Part shown: positions 1-5,759 of the stretch, in pieces | How positions within the stretch are numbered: position 1 is the first letter of the stretch | Layout of the letters: every line of letters starts with the position of its first letter | IMG/VR virus record: IMGVR_UViG_3300048925_000692 | Span: 1-21,863 of that record | From: a virus | Length of the DNA: 21,863 nucleotides | Reading direction: 5' to 3' (one strand) | Translations under genes and position numbers: made by a program | Notes under the pieces: generated by a model | The model's input: only the letters and a program-made list of their open reading frames with translations | Database searches by the model: none | Told to the model about the DNA's origin: nothing

Positions 1-48
1 TTTAATTACGGCAATGATCTGATGCTCAGTAAAACGGGCTTTACGCAT
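1..48 (-). CDS. IS3-family transposase OrfA, N-terminal fragment
   Basis: The minus strand begins ATG at base 48 and reads MRKARFTEHQIIAVIK before leaving the window. This is the familiar start of OrfA proteins of the IS51/IS407-like branch of IS3 elements, the helix-turn-helix subunit that binds the element ends and is joined to OrfB by frameshifting. AAAGGAG lies six bases upstream of the ATG. Only 16 residues are visible, so the family call is good but the exact element is not identified. Confidence 0.8.
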   Translation of the reverse strand, partial: MRKARFTEHQIIAVIK

Positions 49-127
49 AGCGATCTCCTTTGTTGGCAGATTGATTATGCCGGAGGATCTCTAAATGTGA
101 ATGGCACGATTATGCGGGATACTTACA
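1..127 (-). mobile_element. IS3-family insertion sequence, one end only
   Basis: One end of an insertion sequence that continues beyond base 1. On the minus strand it opens with TGTAAGTATCCCGC, and the integrase reading frame is clean up to base 128 and stops matching exactly there. The 5'-TG start is typical of IS3-family ends. A transposase start follows about 80 bases inside, with a strong AAAGGAG ribosome binding site. The other end and any target duplication lie outside the window. Confidence 0.8.
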
Positions 128-919
128 ACCTGAACGGGAAACTGTTAGAATGGAAAACTCTAACGCACGAGCTGATATTCCTTTTTTCTTTCTCAATTCA
201 GACATGAAAGAGCTTATTTCTTCATATGCTAAAGCTGCATGATGATTTTTATCTTGGACTTTACTTGGAAGAGGGAGAAGGGGTTTAAGTGAGCCTTTCC
301 ATGCTGCCGGATTATCACCTTCAAAAAATTCTTTTGCTTTAGCATAATCAATGATGGCTTCGATACGACCACGTAAACGGCTTGCTGTTTCATTCTTTGT
401 TAACCAGATTGGTTCGAGTATCGTTAACAGATCAATTTTTGTGATAGCACTGACAGCTTTATCAGCAATGATAGGATAAGCATACGTTTCAAGAGTAGAT
501 CGCCACTGTGCTACATGCTTTTTGTTCTTTAGCTCATTGCTCTTGATTTCTATCACTGCTTCGGCGCATTCACTAAAGGTCTTTTGCTTACGTGCTTGAG
601 CTTCCTGAGCTGCTTTACGAGCATGTTTTGCTTCCAATGGATCAATACCGCTTTTGATCTGCTTACGTATCTCACGAGCTTTATCACGAGCTTCTGCTAA
701 TGAAAGTTCCTGATAAGCACCCAGCCCCATATTCAAACGACGAGGAACTGTTTTACCTGCTTTGTTGATACGGGTTCCCATAGCAAGACGTAAACACCAT
801 ACACGGGACTGTTTAACGATTCGTAAGTATAAGCCGTCTGCGCCTCCCACATAGTAGTCACCATCTGCTTTCAGTTTAGAAACAGCAAGCGCGGACAGTT
901 CTTTAGCTTTCTTTGTCAT
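110..919 (-). pseudogene. int: Prophage tyrosine integrase, truncated by the IS
   Basis: A P4-type tyrosine recombinase that would integrate and excise the prophage. The N-terminal arm-DNA-binding domain (DUF4102 type) is visible, with LSALAVSKLKADGDYYVGG, DGLYLRIV and LGAYQELSLAEARDKA, followed by the core-binding domain. The normal frame runs from ATG at 919 to base 128, about 264 codons, against roughly 400 for the family. It ends at LTVSRSG, directly after the box I catalytic Arg. The last residues CKYPA and the stop come from the IS end. The remaining catalytic residues, including the Tyr, are beyond the IS or lost, so this copy should be inactive. A TTG at 934 is a possible but poorer start. 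Confidence 0.9.
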
Positions 920-991
920 AAATAAAATATCCAATGGTGCATTGAGTGGTGCATAAAATGACAGATTTCAATCAAATATACAAGACGTTAC

Positions 992-1065
992 TGGACACTA
1001 AATAATGACAACATATTGTTTTATATTGGATAATTAAATCGATAATGGAGTTTTGTGGACACTAA
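992..1065. repeat. Two direct copies of TGGACACTAA upstream of int
   Basis: TGGACACTAA occurs at 992-1001 and 1056-1065 in the same orientation, 64 bases apart, in the AT-rich region behind the integrase start. Integrase arm-type sites are short direct repeats near int, so these are candidates. A chance repeat is not excluded. No core attachment site is recognisable. Confidence 0.3.
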
Positions 1066-1096
1066 TATGGCGGACTGCGCTTCCGCCAGATTAAAC

Positions 1097-1129
1097 AAGG
1101 GCTTACCATTAGGTAAGCCCTTTGTTTTT
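1097..1129 (+). terminator. Intrinsic terminator, plus orientation
   Basis: Perfect 11-bp stem AAGGGCTTACC / GGTAAGCCCTT with an ATTA loop, followed by TGTTTTT. The T tract is on the plus strand side; the minus side has only GTTT. A second small hairpin (TGGCGG / CCGCCA, 1068-1088) precedes it. It lies between the int gene and the leftward small ORFs and may insulate int. Confidence 0.7.
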
Positions 1130-1183
1130 GAGGCGAAGAATAAAAAGACTTTTCGAGAAGAATAGCTCACCCCGCCATTTGCC

Positions 1184-1321
1184 TTAACAGTGATTTTCCC
1201 CAATAACCGCGCGATCACGTCTCAGAATGCTTTGCACTCTTCGGTTGTAGTTCAGCGCCTGACTTTCTGTTTTGGCCTGCTGAATCAAACTCCCCTTATC
1301 AGACACCTGCATCCAGCCCAT
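1184..1321 (-). CDS. Small leftward phage ORF, 45 aa, unknown
   Basis: Reads MGWMQVSDKGSL at the start and ends GENHC; it is basic, with RRVQSILRRDRAVIG near the end. No family is recognised. Its ATG lies inside the preceding 24-residue ORF in another frame, and it has no clear ribosome binding site of its own. Either the two are translationally coupled, or the pair is one gene of about 60 codons (MISFNALFESKKL joined to MGWMQVSDKG) broken by a single-base frameshift near 1321-1330. The composition looks protein-like, but the evidence is limited. Confidence 0.45.
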   Translation of the reverse strand: MGWMQVSDKGSLIQQAKTESQALNYNRRVQSILRRDRAVIGENHC

Positions 1322-1373
1322 CAGCTTGCCGCGTCAACTTTTTGGACTCAAATAATGCGTTAAAACTGATCAT
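1299..1373 (-). CDS. Short leftward ORF, 24 aa, behind the repeated leader
   Basis: ATG at 1373 immediately follows a full copy of the GCGCCTGACCAGCG...GAGGAAAGACC leader, so translation should start here. It reads MISFNALFESKKLTRQADG and stops at 1299. The first 13 residues look like a normal protein start and the tail does not. It overlaps the start of the 45-residue ORF in a different frame, suggesting that the original gene was longer and is now frameshifted. Function unknown. Confidence 0.4.
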   Translation of the reverse strand: MISFNALFESKKLTRQADGLDAGV

Positions 1374-1412
1374 GGTCTTTCCTCAATTGATGGATTTGCG
1401 CTGGTCAGGCGC
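1374..1412 (-). promoter_or_regulatory. Repeated translation leader, copy 1
   Basis: On the minus strand: GCGCCTGACCAGCG, 14 unrelated bases, then GAGGAAAGACC directly before the ATG at 1373. The same two blocks with 12-14 bases between them precede the genes at 2756 and 5384. GAGGAAAG holds the ribosome binding site. The upstream block is conserved for an unknown reason. Confidence 0.7.
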
Positions 1413-1414
1413 GG

Positions 1415-1543
1415 CTAAAACGGGATGTGGCACATGTCTTGCGGCATCGGACTGCACATATCCGTCGTGGAGACCATAAGCTTGTTTCTGGCGTGCGGGT
1501 TTAAATACAGATGAGTTGAAAGCGTGGTGGTGTGCGCTTCCAT
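1415..1543 (-). CDS. Small leftward phage ORF, 42 aa, unknown
   Basis: Starts MEAHTTTLSTHLYLNPHARN and ends MCHIPF. CACAGGAGTCGCT before the ATG is a strong ribosome binding site with good spacing, which is why this frame is chosen over a longer overlapping frame that would need a GTG start at 1577. It is a likely early leftward gene from the promoter at 1846-1874. It ends three bases before the next leader copy, consistent with an operon. Lambdoid phages carry many tiny host-takeover genes here, but I do not recognise this one. Confidence 0.5.
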   Translation of the reverse strand: MEAHTTTLSTHLYLNPHARNKLMVSTTDMCSPMPQDMCHIPF

Positions 1544-1589
1544 AGCGACTCCTGTGATATACTTTCAGCCGGGTCACGGCATAGTCGTT

Positions 1590-1606
1590 GGTCTTTCCTC
1601 GGCGCG
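1590..1606 (-). promoter_or_regulatory. Repeated translation leader, partial copy
   Basis: On the minus strand GCGCCGAGGAAAGACC keeps the ribosome-binding half of the repeated leader, with GCGC joined directly to it and the middle missing. Seven bases later ATG-CCG-TGA encodes only Met-Pro. This looks like a deleted copy whose gene has been lost. Confidence 0.5.
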
Positions 1607-1647
1607 GGATTGGTCTCCCGTTGCCACTACCCGATGGATTGGTCTCC
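1607..1647. repeat. Two copies of GGATTGGTCTCC
   Basis: The 12-mer GGATTGGTCTCC occurs at 1607-1618 and 1636-1647. Both copies lie just upstream, in the leftward sense, of the partial leader. They could be remnants of duplicated leader sequence. No function is known to me. Confidence 0.5.
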
Positions 1648-1661
1648 GCTCGGGGTAAAAG

Positions 1662-1685
1662 AGCCCACTTCGGTGGGCTTTTTTA
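1662..1685. terminator. Hairpin terminator, best on the plus strand
   Basis: Stem AGCCCAC / GTGGGCT closed around TTCG, followed by TTTTTT on the plus strand and flanked by AAAAG on the other side, so it could act in both directions. On the leftward transcript it lies in the untranslated region before the first ORF, the place where lambdoid phages use antitermination. Confidence 0.7.
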
Positions 1686-1801
1686 CATCTTCAAGGTTGT
1701 GGTGTCAGGTGCTTATCTTCTGATTGCTGTCAATGCAACTGCAATTCACTCCGGATCTTACCTCGGATCCTTTGTCTGTCTTTCCAGACTGTCAGAACGT
1801 T

Positions 1802-1821
1802 TTACTGAACAACTGCCGCGT
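1802..1821. repeat. Dispersed 20-base repeat, copy A
   Basis: TTACTGAACAACTGCCGCGT matches 18 of 20 bases of a copy at 5984-6003. Both copies lie in intergenic DNA at module borders, as expected of short shared sequences where lambdoid modules recombine. Confidence 0.6.
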
Positions 1822-1845
1822 GGTTAGTGCGTTGTTGGTCTGATT

Positions 1846-1874
1846 AATTTAGATACGTCTAACACTTTATGCAA
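1846..1874 (-). promoter_or_regulatory. Leftward early promoter pL with operator
   Basis: On the minus strand TTGCAT, a 17-base spacer and TAAATT form a sigma70 promoter. The palindrome TTAGA-CGTA-TCTAA (1849-1862) occupies the spacer and the -10 region, so bound repressor would block it. It would transcribe the small leftward ORFs toward the integrase. A lone half-site TTAGATAAAG lies at about 1883. Confidence 0.7.
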
Positions 1875-1939
1875 CTTTAAAATTAGATAAAGCGAACAAT
1901 GCGAGTAAAGATAAAGTTATGTGATTGAAAAATAACTAA

Positions 1940-2326
1940 TTATTTATTGTTTCTTGCTTTGAGCAATTCTTCGAACAACCGATTGAAATCTGCCACTTTT
2001 TCACGCAAGTCGGACAAATGTCGCTCTTTTTCAGACTCGGGAAGGGATGCGAATAGCGATAACAGCTCTTTTTCACTCTCGTTTAGCTGATTTTGCGGGG
2101 GAATGGGGTCGCTGGGGGCGCTGTTTTCGTCGCCGTAAAGAATCCATGTAGGTGAGCATTGCAGGGCCGAACTAAGGGAAAAGAGGTTCTTGCCCCCCGG
2201 TTCACTATCTCCAGTTTCCCATTGTGAAATAGTAACATGCGCGACTTTAACCAGCTTGGCTAACGCCCTCTGGGTAAGATTCAATTCTTTTCTGCGCGCT
2301 CTAATGCGCTCACCTGGCATCGTCAT
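1940..2326 (-). CDS. Prophage repressor, short form without autocleavage domain
   Basis: CI-type lysogeny repressor of 128 residues. Residues 7-60 form an XRE helix-turn-helix (RIRARRKELNLTQRALAKLV, then VTISQWETGD). The second half is a charged helical region, probably for dimerisation. There is no S24/LexA-like peptidase domain: no Ala-Gly cleavage site and no Ser/Lys dyad. RecA-stimulated self-cleavage is therefore not possible, and induction needs another route such as an antirepressor, as known for Gifsy prophages of Salmonella. The gene faces cro across three matching operators. The ATG follows a likely pRM -10 (TAGAAT, 2341-2336) by about ten bases with no ribosome binding site, so the mRNA may be leaderless like lambda cI. 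Confidence 0.85.
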   Translation of the reverse strand: MTMPGERIRARRKELNLTQRALAKLVKVAHVTISQWETGDSEPGGKNLFSLSSALQCSPTWILYGDENSAPSDPIPPQNQLNESEKELLSLFASLPESEKERHLSDLREKVADFNRLFEELLKARNNK

Positions 2327-2328
2327 AG

Positions 2329-2342
2329 TTAGATAATTCTAA
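2329..2342. promoter_or_regulatory. Repressor operator at the repressor gene start
   Basis: TTAGA-TAAT-TCTAA, a perfect 14-bp palindrome matching the other two operators. It covers the putative -10 of the repressor's own promoter (TAGAAT on the minus strand, with no good -35), so occupancy would control repressor synthesis. Confidence 0.75.
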
Positions 2343-2348
2343 ATTCCC

Positions 2349-2377
2349 TTGACTTCGTTATCTCGAACACCTAGTTT
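2349..2377 (+). promoter_or_regulatory. Rightward early promoter pR
   Basis: TTGACT, 17 bases, TAGTTT. The start would fall inside the operator at 2375-2396, about 25 bases before cro. It would drive cro and the replication genes. Confidence 0.7.
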
Positions 2378-2396
2378 GTTAGAAAAATCTAACAAA
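2375..2396. promoter_or_regulatory. Repressor/Cro operator at pR
   Basis: Perfect 22-bp palindrome with 9-bp arms, TTTGTTAGA / TCTAACAAA, around AAAA. The 14-bp core TTAGA-N4-TCTAA (2379-2392) is shared with the other operators. It overlaps the -10 and start point of pR. The longer symmetry suggests the strongest site. Confidence 0.8.
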
Positions 2397-2407
2397 CGGG
2401 AGAGGAC

Positions 2408-2614
2408 ATGTTAACAAGAGAAGCGATCAACCATTTCGGTAGTAAGAAAAAGCTTGCTGAGGCCGCCGGTGTGAAAGCACCGACCGTATATGCATGGGGT
2501 GAGTTGGTGCCAGAAGGTAAGGCCGCTCGATTAGCGCTGATCACAGAAGGGATTTTGAAATATGACCCTGAGGCTTACAAAAATCGCAGCCATTCAACCC
2601 ATGATGCAGCTTAG
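2408..2614 (+). CDS. cro: Cro-like antirepressor of the lysogeny switch
   Basis: A 68-residue DNA-binding protein of the P22 Cro / YdaS type. MLTREAINHFGSKKKLAEAA begins the helix-turn-helix, and VKAPTVYAWGELVPEGKAAR gives the recognition helix and the characteristic W-x-x-x-V/I-P-E pattern, followed by LALITEGILKYDPEAY, all as in P22 Cro. It should bind the same operators as the repressor and shut off repressor and early transcription in lytic growth. It is the first gene of the pR transcript, with GGGAGAGG as ribosome binding site. The length is normal for the family. Confidence 0.88.
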   Translation: MLTREAINHFGSKKKLAEAAGVKAPTVYAWGELVPEGKAARLALITEGILKYDPEAYKNRSHSTHDAA

Positions 2615-2637
2615 CAACAGGAGCTGGCCAACTGTAA

Positions 2638-2709
2638 ATGACCGCTGCGCTGCTGTTCGATGCGAGAGGCCGACCGCAGCACGTTGCATGCGCCTTACAG
2701 ACCCAGTAG
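2638..2709 (+). CDS. Tiny ORF after cro, 23 aa, doubtful
   Basis: Reads MTAALLFDARGRPQHVACAL and ends QTQ. It lies where a cII-like gene might be expected but is far too short and has no helix-turn-helix. AGGAG is present but about 14 bases from the ATG, which is too far. It could be a real small phage ORF, the remnant of a lost gene, or chance. No function is assigned. Confidence 0.3.
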   Translation: MTAALLFDARGRPQHVACALQTQ

Positions 2710-2717
2710 GAAACACA

Positions 2718-2754
2718 GCGCCTGACCAGCGTTTAACTGTGCCGAGGAAAGACC
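2718..2754 (+). promoter_or_regulatory. Repeated translation leader, copy 2
   Basis: GCGCCTGACCAGCG, a 12-base spacer, then GAGGAAAGACC, ending two bases before the ATG at 2756. The blocks are identical to copies 1 and 3, while the spacer differs. Confidence 0.7.
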
Positions 2755-2755
2755 A

Positions 2756-2968
2756 ATGCAAACACAATGTCTTACATGGCTTAATGGCTTTCGCCTGAAT
2801 GCTGAGCCGGTATTTATTTCTGACGAAGAGGAAATTTATGCGGTGCAGATTTACGCGGAAAACCAGGACGCCCCTGGATCGCGAAAAGCTGAAACTCGTA
2901 AACAACGCCTGTCTATAGCTAATGATGAACACGTGGGCCGATACCAGGCTGAATTGTTGGGGATCTAA
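2756..2968 (+). CDS. Hypothetical early phage protein, 70 aa
   Basis: Starts MQTQCLTWLNGFRLNAEPVF. It has an acidic patch ISDEEE and a charged C-terminal half with SRKAETRKQR. No motif or family is recognised and there is no membrane segment. The start is supported by the repeated leader with its GAGGAAAG ribosome binding site six bases upstream. It ends two bases before the replication initiator gene, so it is cotranscribed with it from pR. Small ORFs in this position often accompany replication genes in Gifsy/ES18-like phages, but no role can be given. Confidence 0.65.
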   Translation: MQTQCLTWLNGFRLNAEPVFISDEEEIYAVQIYAENQDAPGSRKAETRKQRLSIANDEHVGRYQAELLGI

Positions 2969-2970
2969 CG

Positions 2971-3957
2971 ATGAGCATGACGCTGACAGCCCGCGCCATG
3001 AGCATTAAAACGGGCAACCCAATTCGTAAACTGGTCCTTATCAAGCTGGCTGATAACGCCAACGACAACGGTGAATGCTGGCCGTCTTACCAACATATTG
3101 CCGATCACTGTGAATGCAGTCGAAGTGCCGTGCGCGAACATGTTGAAGCCCTGATTGAAATGGGCTTACTACAAAAATTTAATCGTCCAGGCGTTAAAAA
3201 TGGAAAGGGCAATGCATCAAACATTTATACGTTAAATCTTGATAAACCTGTGCCGCGAAAAAGCATACCCCCTGTGCCACAAGAAGACACAGGTATGCCG
3301 CCAGGAAGCACTCCCCCTATGCCAGCTGGTGGCACCAGAATCGGTCACTATTCTGAATCATCCATTGATCCAAAAGATCCCCCTTATCCCCAGCAGGAGG
3401 AGGATATGGGAATTCACGCTGACGCTCAAAAAGCCCTGGACTACTACAACGCCAAAACAGAGACCCGCTGCCGTGACATGAAACCGTTCGTTGTATTGCT
3501 GACACCGACAAGCACCCGGACAGCATATAGCCTGGACGACATCAGACTGGTTATTCGCTGGGTGCTGGCAACCTGGAATCGACGCGGTAGCGGCTTACCA
3601 AAACCGGTGAATATTTGCCGCGTGAACCGGTTCGATGGATATATCGCTGACGCTGAAAAATGGGCCATTACTGAGGCAAACATTGACCCGGCGGCTGTCA
3701 TGGAGGGTTTCAATCAAATTTTTGCCGGGCTTATGCCGATGGCAGAACTGGACGCCGACCGTCGTCGCTCAATTATCCGTCTGGCTGCGCACATGAAAAA
3801 CCAGACAACCGGGGCATTCCTGGGTTACTTCGAGAGATTCCGTGAAACCGCTTCTGATTTTTATTTCGGTGGTGAACACGACGACGGCTGGCGTGCCAGC
3901 TTTGACTACCTAATGAAGCCTGAAACGCTCCGCAAAACACGTGAGGGGGCACTGTGA
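2971..3957 (+). CDS. Phage replication initiation protein (O-like, helix-turn-helix)
   Basis: 328 residues. Residues 10-90 form a winged helix-turn-helix of the type in phage replication initiators (IRKLVLIKLADNANDNGECW, then PSYQHIADHCECSRSAVREH). Residues 90-130 are a Pro-rich linker. The C-terminal part (DAQKALDYYNAKTETRCRDM) resembles the conserved C-terminal domain of phage O-like proteins, and the end has WRASFDYLMKPETLRKTREG, as in many such proteins. It should bind the phage origin and load the helicase encoded next. The helicase start overlaps its stop (GTGA). A second Met two codons in is an alternative start. The iteron-like origin often inside such genes is not obvious. Confidence 0.8.
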   Translation: MSMTLTARAMSIKTGNPIRKLVLIKLADNANDNGECWPSYQHIADHCECSRSAVREHVEALIEMGLLQKFNRPGVKNGKGNASNIYTLNLDKPVPRKSIPPVPQEDTGMPPGSTPPMPAGGTRIGHYSESSIDPKDPPYPQQEEDMGIHADAQKALDYYNAKTETRCRDMKPFVVLLTPTSTRTAYSLDDIRLVIRWVLATWNRRGSGLPKPVNICRVNRFDGYIADAEKWAITEANIDPAAVMEGFNQIFAGLMPMAELDADRRRSIIRLAAHMKNQTTGAFLGYFERFRETASDFYFGGEHDDGWRASFDYLMKPETLRKTREGAL

Positions 3958-5342
3958 CGCCGCAGGAACTGGAATCAATCGTGCTGGCCGGGCTGCTGAA
4001 CGGCGGCGCAACGCCAGACGCGTTTGACGTTATAGCCACGACGCCAGATACGGCATTCAGCACTGGATTTTACCGCCGGGCATTTGCTGAGATAAAAAAA
4101 CAGGCACTGACGGACGGCATGATCGACCTGCTGTTTGTGAGTGAGGCGCTGGGCGGGCAGGGGACTCTGGGTAACCTGGCGGAAATCTGCAAACAACCCG
4201 CTACTGTGCCGAACCTCAAGGGATACGCCGCAAAAATGGTTAAGGCATGGCGTAGTCGAGAAATGGCACGTTTGCTGCAGGATGGTGCTGACGGCATACG
4301 CAATGCCGTCAATCAGGACCAGCGTGACCAGATCACAGAGAACACTATCGCGCAGTTGCTGGATATGACCGCCGACACCGGCCATGTTCAGCCGGTGCAC
4401 ATCCAGGATCTGTTGCCGCGCTACATGAATACGGTTCAAAAACGGATAAATGGTGATGCTGAAACCCGCAATTTAATGACAGGTATAGAAGACCTGGATC
4501 GGGCGACAGGCGGCATTAACACCACCGATTTAGTGGTTGTTGCTGGCCGCCCGGGTATGGGCAAAACCGAATTCAGTCTGAACATTGTTCATGCGGTCTC
4601 CGGACGTGGCGGAGGCGCGCTGGTTTTCAGTATGGAAATGCATGCCGGGCAAATTGTTGAGCGCTCGATCGCGGGCACCGGGAATATGTCAGTTTCGCGC
4701 CTGCGTAATCCGAAAGATATGGAGGATGGGGACTGGGCGCAACTGACCAGCGCGCTGGAGCTACTGAATAACAGGGATATATGGATTGTTGATGCAACGG
4801 ATCTCACCGTTGAGCAAATCCGGGCTATCGCCGAAACCCATAAACGGCGTTATCCGCATCTGTCCATGATCATGGTCGATTACATGGGCCTGATTAAAAA
4901 GCCCAAAGCCGAGCGTCACGATCTCGCCGTCGCGCACATTTCCCGAAGCCTGAAAACCATGGCGATGCGCCTGCATACCCCGGTATTTGCCCTGAGCCAG
5001 TTATCCCGCGCCGTGGACACGCGCCCGGCGGCACAGCGCCGTCCGGTCATGTCTGACCTTCGCGATTCTGGCTCTATCGAGCAGGACGCTGACAGCATTC
5101 TGTTCTTATACCGCGAGGACGTTTACAACCTGGATAAGCCACCAACTAACGTTGCGGAGGTCATCCTTGGAAAATCCCGCTTTAGCGCAGCCGGGACAGT
5201 GATTTATCAGGAATTTCGTAACGGGCATTTCCTGCCCATTGATCAGCATTGCGCAAGAGAGAAAACCCGCATTCAACTGGAGGCAAGCCATCCTAAAAAG
5301 CCACACCGTTACGACCAGAAGTACAGCAAAGAAGCCTTTTAA
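3954..5342 (+). CDS. DnaB-like replicative helicase
   Basis: A 462-residue hexameric DNA helicase of the P22 gp12/DnaB family. The N-terminal DnaB domain (residues 1-110) starts TPQELESIVLAGLLNGG. The RecA-like core has Walker A GRPGMGKT at about 198-205, Walker B LSMIMVDYMG, the LSQLSRAVDTR motif and SGSIEQDADSILFLYRE near the end. Length and motifs are complete. Carrying its own helicase means this phage does not need to capture host DnaB with a P-like loader. The start is GTG at 3954, overlapping the previous stop, because the frame opens with normal DnaB sequence there. Confidence 0.93.
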   Translation: MTPQELESIVLAGLLNGGATPDAFDVIATTPDTAFSTGFYRRAFAEIKKQALTDGMIDLLFVSEALGGQGTLGNLAEICKQPATVPNLKGYAAKMVKAWRSREMARLLQDGADGIRNAVNQDQRDQITENTIAQLLDMTADTGHVQPVHIQDLLPRYMNTVQKRINGDAETRNLMTGIEDLDRATGGINTTDLVVVAGRPGMGKTEFSLNIVHAVSGRGGGALVFSMEMHAGQIVERSIAGTGNMSVSRLRNPKDMEDGDWAQLTSALELLNNRDIWIVDATDLTVEQIRAIAETHKRRYPHLSMIMVDYMGLIKKPKAERHDLAVAHISRSLKTMAMRLHTPVFALSQLSRAVDTRPAAQRRPVMSDLRDSGSIEQDADSILFLYREDVYNLDKPPTNVAEVILGKSRFSAAGTVIYQEFRNGHFLPIDQHCAREKTRIQLEASHPKKPHRYDQKYSKEAF

Positions 5343-5344
5343 CC

Positions 5345-5383
5345 GCGCCTGACCAGCGCTATTGACCAAACCGAGGAAAGACC
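5345..5383 (+). promoter_or_regulatory. Repeated translation leader, copy 3
   Basis: GCGCCTGACCAGCG, a 14-base spacer, GAGGAAAGACC, then the ATG at 5384. It begins three bases after the helicase stop. Confidence 0.7.
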
Positions 5384-5584
5384 ATGACCGCTATTATCTA
5401 TGTTGATCGCACCAAATACGCCGACGACGGTTGCGACTGGACCCATGTCATTGTGTGGCATATGAAGGCCGGTGCACGCGCCCGCAGCCGCTCCGTGTTG
5501 GTTCCGGCACCGCCCCCGTTTGCTGCGCCACAGGTTACAACCACTCTGCCTGAGGTGTGTTCTGCTAAAGAAATCGCAGCCTGA
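5384..5584 (+). CDS. Hypothetical early phage protein, 66 aa
   Basis: MTAIIYVDRTKYADDGCDWT begins a small basic domain with THVIVWHMKAGARARSRSV, followed by a Pro/Ala-rich tail (VPAPPPFAAPQ). No family is recognised. The repeated leader places a strong ribosome binding site at the right distance. It is the last gene of the early rightward unit before a hairpin terminator. Other short genes behind the same leader encode unrelated sequences, so the leader, not the product, is what they share. Confidence 0.65.
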   Translation: MTAIIYVDRTKYADDGCDWTHVIVWHMKAGARARSRSVLVPAPPPFAAPQVTTTLPEVCSAKEIAA

Positions 5585-5612
5585 TGTCATAACCTGTCAG
5601 AAAATCATGATA

Positions 5613-5634
5613 AAACCGCCATCACAGGCGGTTT
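5613..5634 (+). terminator. Hairpin terminator ending the early rightward unit
   Basis: 8-bp stem AAACCGCC / GGCGGTTT with loop ATCACA; the T tract is short (GTTAACCTTTT). It separates transcription from pR from the LexA-controlled promoter that follows. Confidence 0.6.
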
Positions 5635-5711
5635 GTTAACCTTTTGGTAATAAAAGGAAATTTTGTAAATTTTCCAGAAATAGTGATCCTAAGTATTTGC
5701 ACTACGGATGA

Positions 5712-5745
5712 TTGGAGAGTATAAATACTGTTATTATATACAGTA
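5712..5745 (+). promoter_or_regulatory. LexA (SOS) box over a promoter
   Basis: TACTGTTATTATATACAGTA at 5726-5745 fits the enterobacterial LexA consensus (CTGT-N8-ACAG, here with symmetric TA flanks). It covers a likely -10 (TATATA, 5735-5740) spaced 17 bases from TTGGAG (about 5713). Transcription should be off until LexA is cleaved after DNA damage. The next start codon is 14 bases downstream of the box. Confidence 0.85.
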
Positions 5746-5759
5746 CTCTGAGGTGACAC

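Larger units (their letters stand above)
1544..1848. other. Leftward untranslated region without a supported gene
   Basis: Between the leftward promoter and the first leftward ORF there are about 300 bases with no ORF I trust. It holds a bidirectional hairpin terminator, a partial copy of the repeated leader, a repeated 12-mer and half of a dispersed 20-base repeat. A lambda-like nut site or antitermination gene would be expected here, but I cannot identify one. Confidence 0.5.

Noticed and set aside
1021-1218. 65-codon minus-strand ORF
   Set aside because: It runs through the hairpin terminator and has no ribosome binding site; another frame there is more protein-like.
1383-1577. 64-codon minus-strand ORF with GTG start
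   Set aside because: It overlaps the leader, and the 42-residue ORF in another frame has a much better ribosome binding site.
1588-1827. 79-codon plus-strand ORF
   Set aside because: It reads through a terminator and against the leftward operon. The hydrophobic stretch is not enough to support it.
1940-2326. Repressor as a LexA-like autocleaving protein
   Set aside because: No S24 peptidase domain, cleavage site or catalytic Ser/Lys; too short.
2594-2932. 112-codon minus-strand ORF
   Set aside because: Antisense to the ORF at 2756 and its leader, with no start signal.
5656-5675. Near-palindrome GGAAA...TTTCC as an operator
   Set aside because: AT-rich with central mismatches and not repeated anywhere else.
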